Source of the DNA: Tissierellia bacterium | GTDB taxonomy: Bacteria; Bacillota; Clostridia; Tissierellales; Peptoniphilaceae | Assembly: GCA_012728295.1 (NCBI GenBank) | Contig: JAAYFJ010000039.1 | Span: forward strand, 18,226 to 82,225 | Direction: 5' to 3' | Length of the DNA: 64,000 nt | Shown: piece after piece, positions 56,236 through 64,000 of the stretch | Layout: each line of letters begins with the position of its first letter | How positions within the stretch are numbered: the first letter of the stretch is position 1 | Notes under the pieces: generated by a model | Told to the model about the DNA's origin: nothing | Database searches by the model: none | Seen by the model: only the letters and a program-made list of their open reading frames with translations | Translations under genes and position numbers: made by a program

Positions 56236-57066
56236 ATGAAGAAGAAAATGTCGGTGCTGGATTTCAAAAAATTTAAAGCTGAAGGCAGAAAGTTTGCTTA
56301 TATTACAGCATATGATTATACTACAGCCAGTATTGTAGACGAGAGCAATGTTGAGGTCATATTAGTTGGAGATTCTTTGGGTATGACCATGCTAGGCTAT
56401 TCTAGTACCGTGCCAGTGACTATGGAGCAAATGATTCATCACACGACAGCTGTTGTAAAAGGAGCTCCCAATACATTTATTGCTGGAGATATGCCTTTTG
56501 GTTCCTATGAGGTAAGCGTGGAAGAAGCTGTTAGAAACGCCATTAGGTTGTTTAAAGAATCCGGTTGCGATTGTATTAAACTTGAAGGTGGAACGAAATA
56601 TGTAGACAGGGTTCATGCCATTACCGAAGCAGGAGTGCCAGTAATGGGACATATTGGTTTAACACCACAAAATGCTACGCAACTAGGTGGATATAAAGTT
56701 CAGGGAGGAACACCAGAAGGAGCTGCAGAACTTATAGAAGACGCAAAAAACCTTGAAAAAGCAGGAGCCTTCTCCATAGTAGTAGAATGCGTACCATCAG
56801 TAGTAGCAAAAGCTATTGCCAAAGCAGTTTCAGTTCCTATTTTGGGAATAGGTGCTGGTCCTGATGTGGATTGCCAAGTATTGGTATTACAGGATATGCT
56901 TGGAATGTATCCAGATTTTAGACCTAAATTTGTAAAAATCTTTGCTGATGTTAGAGCTGAAATGTTAAAGGGTTTAAACAAATTCCACGAGGAAACTCTA
57001 AGTGGAGAGTTCCCTTCACCTGAATATAGCTTTAATAAAGAAGTTGATTTAAGTAAACTATATTAA
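56236..57066 (+). CDS. panB: 3-methyl-2-oxobutanoate hydroxymethyltransferase PanB
   Basis: 276 residues. Transfers a hydroxymethyl group from 5,10-methylene-THF to 2-oxoisovalerate, making ketopantoate. Family motifs: AYDYTTASIVDES, VGDSLGMTMLGY, AGDMPFGSYE, KLEGG, MGHIGLTPQ and GIGAGPDVDCQVLVLQDML. Start behind AGGAGG. The neighbouring panE-like gene does the next step. The folate cluster that supplies methylene-THF lies directly downstream. Confidence 0.96.
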   Translation: MKKKMSVLDFKKFKAEGRKFAYITAYDYTTASIVDESNVEVILVGDSLGMTMLGYSSTVPVTMEQMIHHTTAVVKGAPNTFIAGDMPFGSYEVSVEEAVRNAIRLFKESGCDCIKLEGGTKYVDRVHAITEAGVPVMGHIGLTPQNATQLGGYKVQGGTPEGAAELIEDAKNLEKAGAFSIVVECVPSVVAKAIAKAVSVPILGIGAGPDVDCQVLVLQDMLGMYPDFRPKFVKIFADVRAEMLKGLNKFHEETLSGEFPSPEYSFNKEVDLSKLY

Positions 57067-57085
57067 GAAACTATAATTTTAATTA

Positions 57086-57113
57086 AAACGAGGGAAATTT
57101 GATTCCCTCGTTT
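57086..57113 (+). terminator. terminator after panB
   Basis: 11-bp perfect stem, six-base loop, then ATTTTTC. Confidence 0.85.
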
Positions 57114-57143
57114 ATTTTTCAAGTATTTTGACTATAAATAAGT

Positions 57144-57149
57144 TATAAT
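57144..57149 (+). promoter_or_regulatory. possible -10 element for fhs
   Basis: TATAAT 47 bases before the fhs start; no good -35 at 16-18 bases (a TTGACT lies too close). Reported as a weak candidate promoter. Confidence 0.4.
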
Positions 57150-57195
57150 TAAGAGTACAAGTAGAAGACTCACTTGGTACTATGAGGAGGTATTT

Positions 57196-58866
57196 ATGAA
57201 AACGGACATTCAAATTGCCCAAGAAGCAAAAATTCAAAATATTCAAGCAATCGCAAAGAAAATTGGATTAGAACCCATGGACATTGAGCCCTATGGACAC
57301 TATATGGCAAAAGTTGACCCGAAGAAATTGACTCCAAAAGCTAAAAAAGCAAAACTGATTTTAACTACAGCTATTAACCCTACACCGGCAGGAGAGGGAA
57401 AAACCACGACGACTATCGGATTGGCCGATGCTCTATCGTCATTGGGAAAAAGTACACTAGTGGCCTTAAGAGAACCATCCCTAGGGCCTGTTTTTGGAGT
57501 AAAAGGCGGAGCTGCCGGCGGTGGTTATGCACAAGTAGTGCCAATGGAAAATATTAATCTGCATTTCACCGGAGACTTTCATGCCATAGGTGCGGCAAAC
57601 AACCTATTGGCTGCTATGTTAGATAACCATATTCAGCAAGGTAATGAGCTTAAAATTGACACCAGGAGAATTGTCTGGAAGCGATGCATGGATATGAACG
57701 ATCGCCAATTGAGATTTGTAGTGGACGGATTGGGAGGAAAGCCCAATGGTACACCTAGAGAAGACGGTTTTGACATAACCGTAGCTTCAGAAATAATGGC
57801 TGCATTTTGCTTAAGTGATAATATAAAAGATTTAAAAGAGAGATTAGCAAGAATTATTGTAGCCTATAGTTTTGAAGGCAAACCAGTGACAGCGGGAGAT
57901 TTAAATGCTCCTGGCGCCATGGCTGCCCTATTAAAGGAAGCTATCAAGCCGAATTTAGTACAGACCTTAGAGGGAACTCCATCTTTTATTCATGGAGGAC
58001 CTTTTGCAAATATAGCCCATGGCTGTAACTCTGTAATAGCAACGAAAGCAGCTATGGATTTAGCAGAGGATTATGTAGTGACTGAAGCTGGGTTTGGAGC
58101 CGACTTAGGAGCAGAGAAGTTTTTAAATATTAAATGCCGAATGGCGGATATTTCACCATCAGTTGTAGTGGTAGTAGCCACTGTTAGGGCGTTAAAATAC
58201 AATGGTGGAGTTCCAAAGGAATCATTAAATGAGATAAATTTGGAAGCACTAGAAAAAGGATTGCCTAATTTATTAAAGCACGTTGAGAACATTACACAGG
58301 TATTTGGATTGCCAGCAGTAGTAGCAATAAATGAATTCCCTACGGATTCTATTGAAGAAATAGAATTAATTCGCAGACGTTGTGGAGAACTGGGAGTAAA
58401 CGTCGCTTTATCACAAGTATGGGCAAAGGGAAGCGAAGGCGGAGTTGAATTGGCAAAAGAAGTCATTAGATTGGCAGAGTCTAGCGAGAAAAAGGTTCAA
58501 TTTGCCTATGATACGGAGCTTTCTATAAAAGAGAAGATTAATTCCATAGTCACTAAAATATATGGGGGAGAAGGCGTCATATATACTAAAGAGGCAGATA
58601 AACAGATTGCTCAACTAACGGAATTAGGATATGGCAACTTGCCGATATGTATGGCGAAAACGCAATACTCATTAACAGATGATCCAAAACTATTAGGAAG
58701 ACCAAAAGGTTTCGAAGTAACGGTTAGAAACATCAAAATCAGCGCAGGTGCAGGTTTTATTGTAGCGTTGACAGGAGAGATTATGACAATGCCAGGATTA
58801 CCGAAAAAACCAGCAGCGGAATTAATTGATATAAGTGAAGATGGATTGATAACGGGACTGTTCTAG
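57196..58866 (+). CDS. fhs: formate--tetrahydrofolate ligase
   Basis: 556 residues. ATP-dependent formation of 10-formyl-THF from formate, first step of the folate methyl branch. P-loop [10 protein letters not shown] at 62-71; [23 protein letters not shown] and [11 protein letters not shown] are family blocks; [14 protein letters not shown] near the end. GAGGAGG precedes the ATG. First gene of fhs-fchA-folD, with eight and 13 bases between genes. Confidence 0.97.
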   Translation: MKTDIQIAQEAKIQNIQAIAKKIGLEPMDIEPYGHYMAKVDPKKLTPKAKKAKLILTTAINPTPAGEGKTTTTIGLADALSSLGKSTLVALREPSLGPVFGVKGGAAGGGYAQVVPMENINLHFTGDFHAIGAANNLLAAMLDNHIQQGNELKIDTRRIVWKRCMDMNDRQLRFVVDGLGGKPNGTPREDGFDITVASEIMAAFCLSDNIKDLKERLARIIVAYSFEGKPVTAGDLNAPGAMAALLKEAIKPNLVQTLEGTPSFIHGGPFANIAHGCNSVIATKAAMDLAEDYVVTEAGFGADLGAEKFLNIKCRMADISPSVVVVVATVRALKYNGGVPKESLNEINLEALEKGLPNLLKHVENITQVFGLPAVVAINEFPTDSIEEIELIRRRCGELGVNVALSQVWAKGSEGGVELAKEVIRLAESSEKKVQFAYDTELSIKEKINSIVTKIYGGEGVIYTKEADKQIAQLTELGYGNLPICMAKTQYSLTDDPKLLGRPKGFEVTVRNIKISAGAGFIVALTGEIMTMPGLPKKPAAELIDISEDGLITGLF

Positions 58867-58874
58867 GAGGTACA

Positions 58875-59507
58875 ATGGAACTGAGAAATAAAAGCCTATG
58901 GGATTTCACAAAGGAATTGGCATCTGATGCTCCAGCACCTGGAGGTGGCGGAGTAGGGGCGCTTTTAGCATCACAGGGAGCAGCATTAATATCCATGGTG
59001 TGCTGTTTAACAATGGGCAAGAAGAAGTATGCTGAATACGAAGACGAAATACTAGAGATGGATAAAAGAGCGAAAGAGAACAGTCAAAAGGCTCTGATTA
59101 TGGTAGATGAAGATGAGGAAAACTTTTTGCCTCTTTCGAAAGCATATGGATTACCAAAGAACACAGATGAAGAACGAAATAATAGGGAAGAAATAATGGA
59201 AAAAGCCCTATTAGTTGCCATGAAGACTCCACAAGATACGCTTTCTATGTGTATAGAGCTTATACTTGATGCAAAACGACTTTTGATTATAGGATCAAAG
59301 CTAGTGCAAAGTGATGTGGGAGTAGCTGCAGAATGTATTTTAGCTGCAGCCAAATCCTCCATGTGGAATATGTATATTAATTTGAAAATGCTTCAGGATG
59401 AGAAGAATAAAGCAGCACTATTAATGGATGCAGAAGAAAAAATAGCAGCTGTAGAGATAGAATACAACCATATTATTGAGGACCTTAATAATAGACTAGC
59501 TCCTTAA
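58875..59507 (+). CDS. fchA: methenyltetrahydrofolate cyclohydrolase FchA
   Basis: 210 residues of the FTCD_C cyclodeaminase/cyclohydrolase family, all helical: TKELASDAPAPGGGGVGAL at the start (glycine-rich loop), then CLTMGKKKY. Converts 5,10-methenyl-THF to 10-formyl-THF or back. In clostridia a separate FchA takes over the cyclohydrolase step, which matches the altered FolD next to it. Start behind AGGAGG. Confidence 0.92.
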   Translation: MELRNKSLWDFTKELASDAPAPGGGGVGALLASQGAALISMVCCLTMGKKKYAEYEDEILEMDKRAKENSQKALIMVDEDEENFLPLSKAYGLPKNTDEERNNREEIMEKALLVAMKTPQDTLSMCIELILDAKRLLIIGSKLVQSDVGVAAECILAAAKSSMWNMYINLKMLQDEKNKAALLMDAEEKIAAVEIEYNHIIEDLNNRLAP

Positions 59508-59520
59508 TAGGAGGGATTTA

Positions 59521-60375
59521 ATGGAGATAAAAGAACTAAAAGGCTTGGCGGTAGCTAATTCAATTAAAGAGCAAATTGTCTCTAAAGTAAAAAGATTAAA
59601 AGCTAATGGAGTAAATCCATGTGTTGCAATTTTAAGAGTTGGAGATAATCCTGATGACATGGCATATGAAAATGGTGCGACTAAGAGAATGGCAGGCATG
59701 GAAATAGATGTAAAACACATCACCTTAGATGGTGATATAAGTGAAGAAAATTGCTTAGATGCCATTGAGAAATTAAATCGAGATGAAACTGTTCATGGAG
59801 TCTTGATTTTAATGCCCCTGCCAAAACATATAAGAGAAGATGCTGTGAGAAAAGCATTAAGTCCAGAAAAAGATATAGATGGCATTACTTCAGCTAATAT
59901 GGCTAGGTTATTTATGCAAAGAGAAGGCATGGTACCGTGTACGCCTAAAGGTGTGGTGGAACTATTAAAATACTATGAAATACCTTTACAAGGTAAAAGA
60001 GTGTTAATAATAGGAAGAAGTTTAATAGTAGGTAAGCCCCTTGCCCTTATGTTATTAAATGAAAACGCGACTGTAACCATTGCTCACTCTAGAACAGAAA
60101 ACTTATCGAAACTATCTTCAGAATTTGATATAGTGGTCTGTGCCATAGGAAAAGCCCGTTTTTTAACGAAAGAATTTGTAAAAGATGGAGCAGTCATAAT
60201 AGATGTGGGAATTAATCCAACTCCTGATGGAGGGATAACAGGTGATGTCGAATATGAAACGGTATCAAAAAAAGCCTCAGCCATTACACCAGTACCAGGT
60301 GGAGTAGGATCGGTAACTACGACAATATTAGCTAAGCAACTTGTAGAAACATGCGAAAGACAATATCTCAAATAA
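59521..60375 (+). CDS. folD: methylenetetrahydrofolate dehydrogenase FolD, cyclohydrolase lysine missing
   Basis: 284 residues. Dehydrogenase of 5,10-methylene-THF; NAD(P)-binding GRSLIVGKPLA, later PVPGGVGSVTTTILAKQ. In bifunctional FolD the motif Y-x3-K-x-K supplies the catalytic Lys for cyclohydrolase. Here residues 49-55 read YENGATK: Y49 is present, the Lys position is A53, and K55 remains. The protein is therefore probably only a dehydrogenase, with FchA providing the missing activity. Q/LPLP-type motif is MPLPKHI. Start behind AGGAGGG. Confidence 0.95.
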   Translation: MEIKELKGLAVANSIKEQIVSKVKRLKANGVNPCVAILRVGDNPDDMAYENGATKRMAGMEIDVKHITLDGDISEENCLDAIEKLNRDETVHGVLILMPLPKHIREDAVRKALSPEKDIDGITSANMARLFMQREGMVPCTPKGVVELLKYYEIPLQGKRVLIIGRSLIVGKPLALMLLNENATVTIAHSRTENLSKLSSEFDIVVCAIGKARFLTKEFVKDGAVIIDVGINPTPDGGITGDVEYETVSKKASAITPVPGGVGSVTTTILAKQLVETCERQYLK

Positions 60376-60379
60376 AGAG

Positions 60380-60411
60380 TAATGCCAAAAGAAATATTTC
60401 TTTTGGCATTA
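60380..60411 (+). terminator. terminator after folD
   Basis: 15-bp perfect stem with a two-base centre, immediately behind the folD stop. Confidence 0.85.
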
Positions 60412-60535
60412 TTAACGTATTAATAATAAATATAGAGATGTAAAAGAGATTTGACATAGGAAAAAGTCAATTGTAAAGCCATTTTGATATACATATAAAT
60501 ATACATAATTTATCATAAAGGCAAGGAGGTACAAA

Positions 60536-60943
60536 ATGGAAATAGGGAAAAAATTAAAAACGGCAAGAGCAAATGCACAAATGACCCAAGAGGAAGCAGC
60601 AGAGGCATTAGATGTTTCACGCCAAACTATTTCAAATTGGGAGAATGAAAAGTCATATCCAGATATATTAAATGTAATTAATATAAGTAAAGTTTATGCT
60701 ATTAGTTTAGATGAACTATTATTGGAGGATGAAAAAATGATTAAGCACTTAGAGGACACTACAAATGTAGTCAAAAGCAATAAAAAACTATTGGGATTAT
60801 TTGCACTCAATTTAATTATGATGGTAATATTGATTGCTGTAAACTCATGGATAGGCGAGAATATACCACTGCTAATAATAAGCTCAAGTCTAGGCGTTAT
60901 AGGGACTGGATGGCTATTTTATATGGTAATCATGCAGATATAG
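60536..60943 (+). CDS. XRE-family regulator with two membrane helices
   Basis: 135 residues. HTH_3 at 6-60 (LKTARANAQMTQEEAAEALDVSRQTISNWENEKSYPD), then a short linker, then two hydrophobic helices (LLGLFALNLIMMVILIAV; PLLIISSSLGVIGTGWLFYM). A membrane-tethered repressor type common in Bacillota. AAGGAGG before the ATG. The next small membrane protein starts ten bases after its stop, so the pair likely works together. Confidence 0.86.
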   Translation: MEIGKKLKTARANAQMTQEEAAEALDVSRQTISNWENEKSYPDILNVINISKVYAISLDELLLEDEKMIKHLEDTTNVVKSNKKLLGLFALNLIMMVILIAVNSWIGENIPLLIISSSLGVIGTGWLFYMVIMQI

Positions 60944-60953
60944 GAGGGACATT

Positions 60954-61277
60954 ATGTATTTTAAATGGTATGAGATAGTTCTGATTTTTATTGTGATGAC
61001 AGGATCAATTAGTATGGCATATCAGATATATAGAATGGTAGCTTTAGATGCTAAATGTAGGGGACTAAAGCACCCGAGGTTTTGGGGAATCTTCTCGATT
61101 TCAGGAAATTCAGGTGGGCTATTGCTATATTTATTTGGAAGAAATAAATACGCTAATACTATGAGTGCAGAGCAGAAAGAGGAAATGGAGCTTAGAAAGA
61201 AAAGAGCTGGTATCTCATTATTATTTTTAGTAGTGGCGTTGATACCTTTAATTGGATTTTTATTTATAAAAAATTAA
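60954..61277 (+). CDS. small membrane protein
   Basis: 107 residues, not recognised as a named family. Two or three hydrophobic stretches: YEIVLIFIVMTGSISMAY at the start, LLLYLFG, and SLLFLVVALIPLIGFLFI at the end, with a charged middle (SAEQKEEMELRKKR). Cotranscribed with the XRE regulator, whose target or partner it may be. Confidence 0.72.
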   Translation: MYFKWYEIVLIFIVMTGSISMAYQIYRMVALDAKCRGLKHPRFWGIFSISGNSGGLLLYLFGRNKYANTMSAEQKEEMELRKKRAGISLLFLVVALIPLIGFLFIKN

Positions 61278-61284
61278 AAAAGTG

Positions 61285-61312
61285 TTGACATATTATAAAA
61301 GCGTGCTATACT
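61285..61312 (+). promoter_or_regulatory. promoter of the T-box-controlled transporter
   Basis: TTGACA at 61285-61290, 16-base spacer, TATACT at 61307-61312. It starts eight bases behind the preceding stop codon and leads into the T-box leader. Confidence 0.8.
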
Positions 61313-61320
61313 TATGATAA

Positions 61321-61600
61321 CGCGTTAGAGAAGTAAAGCATAAAAGCTAGGAAGAGAAGAGTACTGTTTCGGAAATCTACAGAGAGCATCTATGTGGTGA
61401 AAAGATGCGATGAATGAAATAGGAAACACATCTCTAAGCTTATCGGGTGAAAATTGTAGTAATCCGATACGGATGCCACCGTTAAAGGGACAAGGTATGA
61501 ATACGTACCTTCAGAGGTTGTGACAGTGATGTCATGATGAACTTAGGTGGAACCACGAGTGCTCTCGTCCTTTGAGGATGGGAGCTTATTTTATTTTAGG
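61321..61600 (+). promoter_or_regulatory. T-box riboswitch of the amino-acid ABC transporter
   Basis: T-box core TGGAACCACG at 61548-61557, followed by a terminator stem (GCTCTCGTCC paired with GGATGGGAGC, 61561-61587) and a T-rich tail. Stem I pairs 61325-61331 with 61431-61437 and has AGTA at 61332-61335. By comparison with the metG leader the specifier is CAC (61427-61429), His, in GAAA-CAC-AUC. The TGGA bulge would instead fit a U discriminator, so ACA (Thr, 61428-61430) remains possible. Controls uptake genes downstream. Confidence 0.9.
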
Positions 61601-61608
61601 AGGAAGAC

Positions 61609-62391
61609 ATGAAAAAGATTATTTTATTATTGCTAGCATTTATTTTGATTGCAAGTGTCGGATGTGGGCAAAAAGAGCCAGTAGCCACAGACGAAGGGGC
61701 AAAGGAGATTTGGATTATGGGTCTGGATGACACATTTGCACCAATGGGATTTAGAGATGATGCAGGCGAAATAGTCGGTTTTGACGTAGATTTAGCCAAA
61801 GCAGTGGGCGAGATATTAAATGTAGAAATCAAGTTCCAACCTATTGATTGGAAGATGAAAGAAAATGAACTAAATGGAAAAAATATTGACCTAATTTGGA
61901 ATGGTTATTCTGTAACAGAAGAAAGAAAAGAAAAAACCACACTATCCGAACCATATCTTACAAATCGTCAGATTATTTTAGTACTTAAAGACTCAGAAAT
62001 TCAAAAGATTTCTGATTTAAGCGAGAAAGTAGTTGCAGTTCAAGAGGACTCTGGAGCATTAACAGCTGTCAACGATACACCAGAATTAATTGGAATAATA
62101 AAAGATAAAAAATGTATTGAATTTCCTACAAATACAGAGGCAGTTATGGATTTAAAGGCTGGGCGAACAGATGCAGTTGTTGTAGATGAGGTGTTTATTC
62201 GTTACTATCTTCGTCAAAATGGCACTGAAGATGAATATAGGATTTTAGATGAAGCATTACAAGAAGAAGACTATGCCATTGCCATGAGAAAAGGCGAAAC
62301 AGATAGAAAAGAAAAAATTGACAATGCGATTAAGGAATTAAAAGAAAAAGGAGTATATGACGAAATATACTCAAAATGGTTTGCCAAATAA
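61609..62391 (+). CDS. amino-acid ABC transporter substrate-binding lipoprotein
   Basis: 260 residues. Signal peptide and lipobox (ASVGC) at 16-20. Periplasmic-binding-type fold class II: DDTFAPMGFRDDAGEIVGFDVDLAKAVGE, ERKEKTTLSEPYL, VQEDSGALTAV, LKAGRTDAVVVDEVF. First gene of a three-gene transporter behind the T-box. It binds a polar amino acid; His is the preferred guess from the specifier, with Thr as alternative. GGAGG before the ATG. Confidence 0.92.
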   Translation: MKKIILLLLAFILIASVGCGQKEPVATDEGAKEIWIMGLDDTFAPMGFRDDAGEIVGFDVDLAKAVGEILNVEIKFQPIDWKMKENELNGKNIDLIWNGYSVTEERKEKTTLSEPYLTNRQIILVLKDSEIQKISDLSEKVVAVQEDSGALTAVNDTPELIGIIKDKKCIEFPTNTEAVMDLKAGRTDAVVVDEVFIRYYLRQNGTEDEYRILDEALQEEDYAIAMRKGETDRKEKIDNAIKELKEKGVYDEIYSKWFAK

Positions 62392-62409
62392 CGAAAGGGC
62401 GGGAGTGCA

Positions 62410-63060
62410 ATGGATGTTTTAACCATAATATTAAAACAGGGGCCACAAGGTTTATCCACGACGATGACGGTGTTTTTCCTCACTCTTTTACTGTCATTAC
62501 CCCTTTCGATAATAGTGGTAATGCTTGGCAGAAGCCCCATAACCCTTATAAATAAGATTATTGCAGGATATATCTATTTTATGAGGGGCACTCCCTTGCT
62601 CTTACAATTGATGTTCCTGTTTTTCGGCTTACCTTTTGTACCTGTAATAGGAGTAGCGTTAAGCAGATATCAAGCGGTAATAGTAGCATTTGCATTAAAT
62701 TATGCTGCATACTTTGCAGAGATATTACGTGGCGGAATTGAAGGCGTATCCATAGGACAATGGGAAGCTGGAACAGTATTGGGTTTGAACAAACGTCAAA
62801 CTTTCTTTCATATAATATTACCTCAAGTTTTCAAAAGCACCATTCCTGCCATTGGCAATGAAGTAATAACATTATTAAAAGACACTTCATTAGTATATAT
62901 TTTGGGATTAACAGATATATTAAAAGTAGCAAATGGAGTATCAACTGCTAACCTAAGCTTTATACCATATATATTTGTCGCAGGAGTATATTTGCTGTTA
63001 ACTGCAGTACTTACAAAAATAATGAGTAAGATTGAAGAAAAAGCTAATTACATTTCATAG
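62410..63060 (+). CDS. amino-acid ABC transporter permease
   Basis: 216 residues, HisMQ-type with about five helices. The EAA motif region reads GQWEAGTVLGLNKRQTFFHIILPQ, then the helix AIGNEVITLLKDTSLVYILGL. MRGTPLLLQLMFLFFGLP is the usual early block. It starts 18 bases after the binding protein. Forms the membrane pore with a homodimer. Confidence 0.95.
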   Translation: MDVLTIILKQGPQGLSTTMTVFFLTLLLSLPLSIIVVMLGRSPITLINKIIAGYIYFMRGTPLLLQLMFLFFGLPFVPVIGVALSRYQAVIVAFALNYAAYFAEILRGGIEGVSIGQWEAGTVLGLNKRQTFFHIILPQVFKSTIPAIGNEVITLLKDTSLVYILGLTDILKVANGVSTANLSFIPYIFVAGVYLLLTAVLTKIMSKIEEKANYIS

Positions 63061-63070
63061 GAGGAGAAAA

Positions 63071-63676
63071 ATGTTAAAAATAAGTAAATTGGAAAAATCC
63101 TATGGAGACTTAAAAGTATTAAGCGGTCTGGATATGGAATTAGATAGAGGAGAGATATTATGTATCCAAGGAAGATCTGGAGAAGGCAAAACGACTTTAT
63201 TAAGACTTATTAATGGATTAGAAAATAAAGATGGTGGCACTATAGATACTCAAGGATCAGTGGGAATGGTATTTCAGGACCACAGATTATTTCCACATTT
63301 AACTGTATGGGATAATTTAATGCTAGCACCTAAGATATTATTTGGGAAAATAGAAAAAGAAACAGAAGCCAAGGGACTTAAACTTCTAGAATCCTTAGAA
63401 ATTACTAATTTAAAAAATTACTATCCATATCAACTATCAGGTGGACAAAGTCAAAGAGTTGCAGTAGCAAGAGCTTGTATGGGTGATCCCACCGTATTAT
63501 GTTTTGATGAACCAACGGCTTCTTTGGATCAAGAAACCATAGAAAGTATGATAAGCATGATTGATAGCCTTGCAAAAGATGGCATGGCCATCTTAATAAT
63601 CACTCATGACTATGAATTCGCCAATGCAATTGGTCATAAAATAATGAAGCTAAAAGATGGAGTCCTTATTAATTAG
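63071..63676 (+). CDS. amino-acid ABC transporter ATP-binding protein
   Basis: 201 residues, short. Walker A GRSGEGKTT, Q-loop MVFQDHRLFPHLTVWDN, signature LSGGQSQRVAVARA, Walker B VLCFDEPTASLD, and switch His in ITHDYEFA. The ATG at 63071 follows GGAGGAG; the longer frame overlapping the permease is rejected. Ends the window's last operon. ATPases of this family are often near 240 residues; the C-terminal extension is missing here. Confidence 0.93.
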   Translation: MLKISKLEKSYGDLKVLSGLDMELDRGEILCIQGRSGEGKTTLLRLINGLENKDGGTIDTQGSVGMVFQDHRLFPHLTVWDNLMLAPKILFGKIEKETEAKGLKLLESLEITNLKNYYPYQLSGGQSQRVAVARACMGDPTVLCFDEPTASLDQETIESMISMIDSLAKDGMAILIITHDYEFANAIGHKIMKLKDGVLIN

Positions 63677-63757
63677 TATATGGAATATTAGTAATACACT
63701 AGATGTAGTTGATAATATAAAAAGTAAAAAAAATATAAAATAAATGCAAATTCTTTG

Positions 63758-63786
63758 TTGACAAATCATTTCTACGGTGGTATTAT
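63758..63786 (+). promoter_or_regulatory. strong promoter of the rRNA operon
   Basis: Perfect TTGACA at 63758-63763, 17-base spacer, TATTAT at 63781-63786, with A/T-rich DNA above that could act as an UP element. Confidence 0.9.
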
Positions 63787-63928
63787 TGGTTATGGCGCCA
63801 CCGCTGGTGGCGTTTACCTAACGGTTAAATCCGTAGGTATACCTTGATAATAACATAGTGTGAGAACCAAAAACGAAGTAAACAAACAAGCGGAAAACTA
63901 AGTCAGTTTTCAACAGAGCCAGAAACTT
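63787..63928 (+). other. rRNA operon leader
   Basis: Untranslated leader before 16S rRNA. A hairpin cgccacc-gct-ggtggcg lies at 63796-63812, and a second imperfect one follows at about 63814-63840. Together they may take part in transcript processing or antitermination. No clear boxA was found. The remaining gap 63677-63757 is AT-rich and empty. Confidence 0.65.

Positions 63929-64000
<72 letters not shown>

Noticed and set aside
58071..58466. Long open frames opposite fhs, folD, gyrA, panB and panE-like genes
   Set aside because: They are antisense to strongly conserved genes and their translations are rich in Ser/Thr/Ile in the way complementary strands usually are.
63032..63070. Extension of the ABC ATPase into the permease gene
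   Set aside because: A strong GGAGGAG stands before the ATG at 63071, where ABC homologs begin.

Overview
This is the replication-origin region of a low-GC Bacillota chromosome. Its gene content (fhs-fchA-folD, T-box leaders, an AmmeMemoRadiSam pair, rubrerythrin, flavodoxin, RocB and PepT) fits an anaerobic amino-acid-using Clostridia/Tissierellia-type bacterium. The few visible bases of 16S rRNA at the right edge agree but cannot fix a genus. No IS element, prophage, CRISPR array or tRNA gene was recognised by eye.

Layout. 0-5.8 kb, leftward: rsmA (cut by the window edge), metG behind a Met T-box, a small acidic protein, a lipoprotein, and an AraC regulator carrying a degenerate GH39-like domain. 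6-10.7 kb: a GntR regulator, pepT, an ECF-type sigma/anti-sigma pair and a membrane-anchored zinc peptidase. 10.9-17.6 kb, leftward: two flavodoxin-fold genes, a nitrilase, the AmmeMemoRadiSam pair (radical SAM enzyme plus a LigB/MEMO-AMMECR1 fusion), tpx, surE and walJ. 17.8-26.3 kb is mixed: PspC, a SagB-type oxidoreductase, a hydrolase lipoprotein, an ECF-transporter S component, rubrerythrin, an HpcH aldolase, rlmH, an isochorismatase-like protein, RocB and YoaK. 26.4-33.9 kb, leftward: DUF4446, an unknown gene, parB, parA with two parS-like palindromes, a 0.7-kb gene-free stretch full of DnaA boxes, then rsmG, mnmG and mnmE. 34-38 kb is an inserted accessory block (AraC regulator, flavodoxin-DUF3793 with a Fur-box-like site, a membrane protein, a glycosyltransferase). 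38.2-40.5 kb is jag-yidC-yidD-rnpA-rpmH, all leftward.

The coding strand switches at about 40.6 kb. To the right every gene points rightward: dnaA-dnaN-yaaA-recF-gyrB-gyrA, a STAS/anti-sigma/sigma partner-switching cassette with two trailing genes, an unknown gene with an MTA/SAH nucleosidase-like gene, panE-like/amidohydrolase/panB, the folate one-carbon cluster, an XRE regulator pair, a T-box-controlled polar amino-acid ABC transporter, and a strong promoter with the first bases of 16S rRNA. The switch, together with DnaA boxes on both sides of dnaA, marks oriC.

Most interesting points: the separate DnaA-box cluster next to parA and parS about 11 kb from dnaA; an anti-sigma factor that seems to have lost its ATP-binding residues although its STAS partner keeps the phosphorylatable serine; a FolD lacking the cyclohydrolase lysine beside a dedicated cyclohydrolase; an AraC-GH39 protein without the catalytic segment; and the AmmeMemoRadiSam-nitrilase-flavoprotein neighbourhood.
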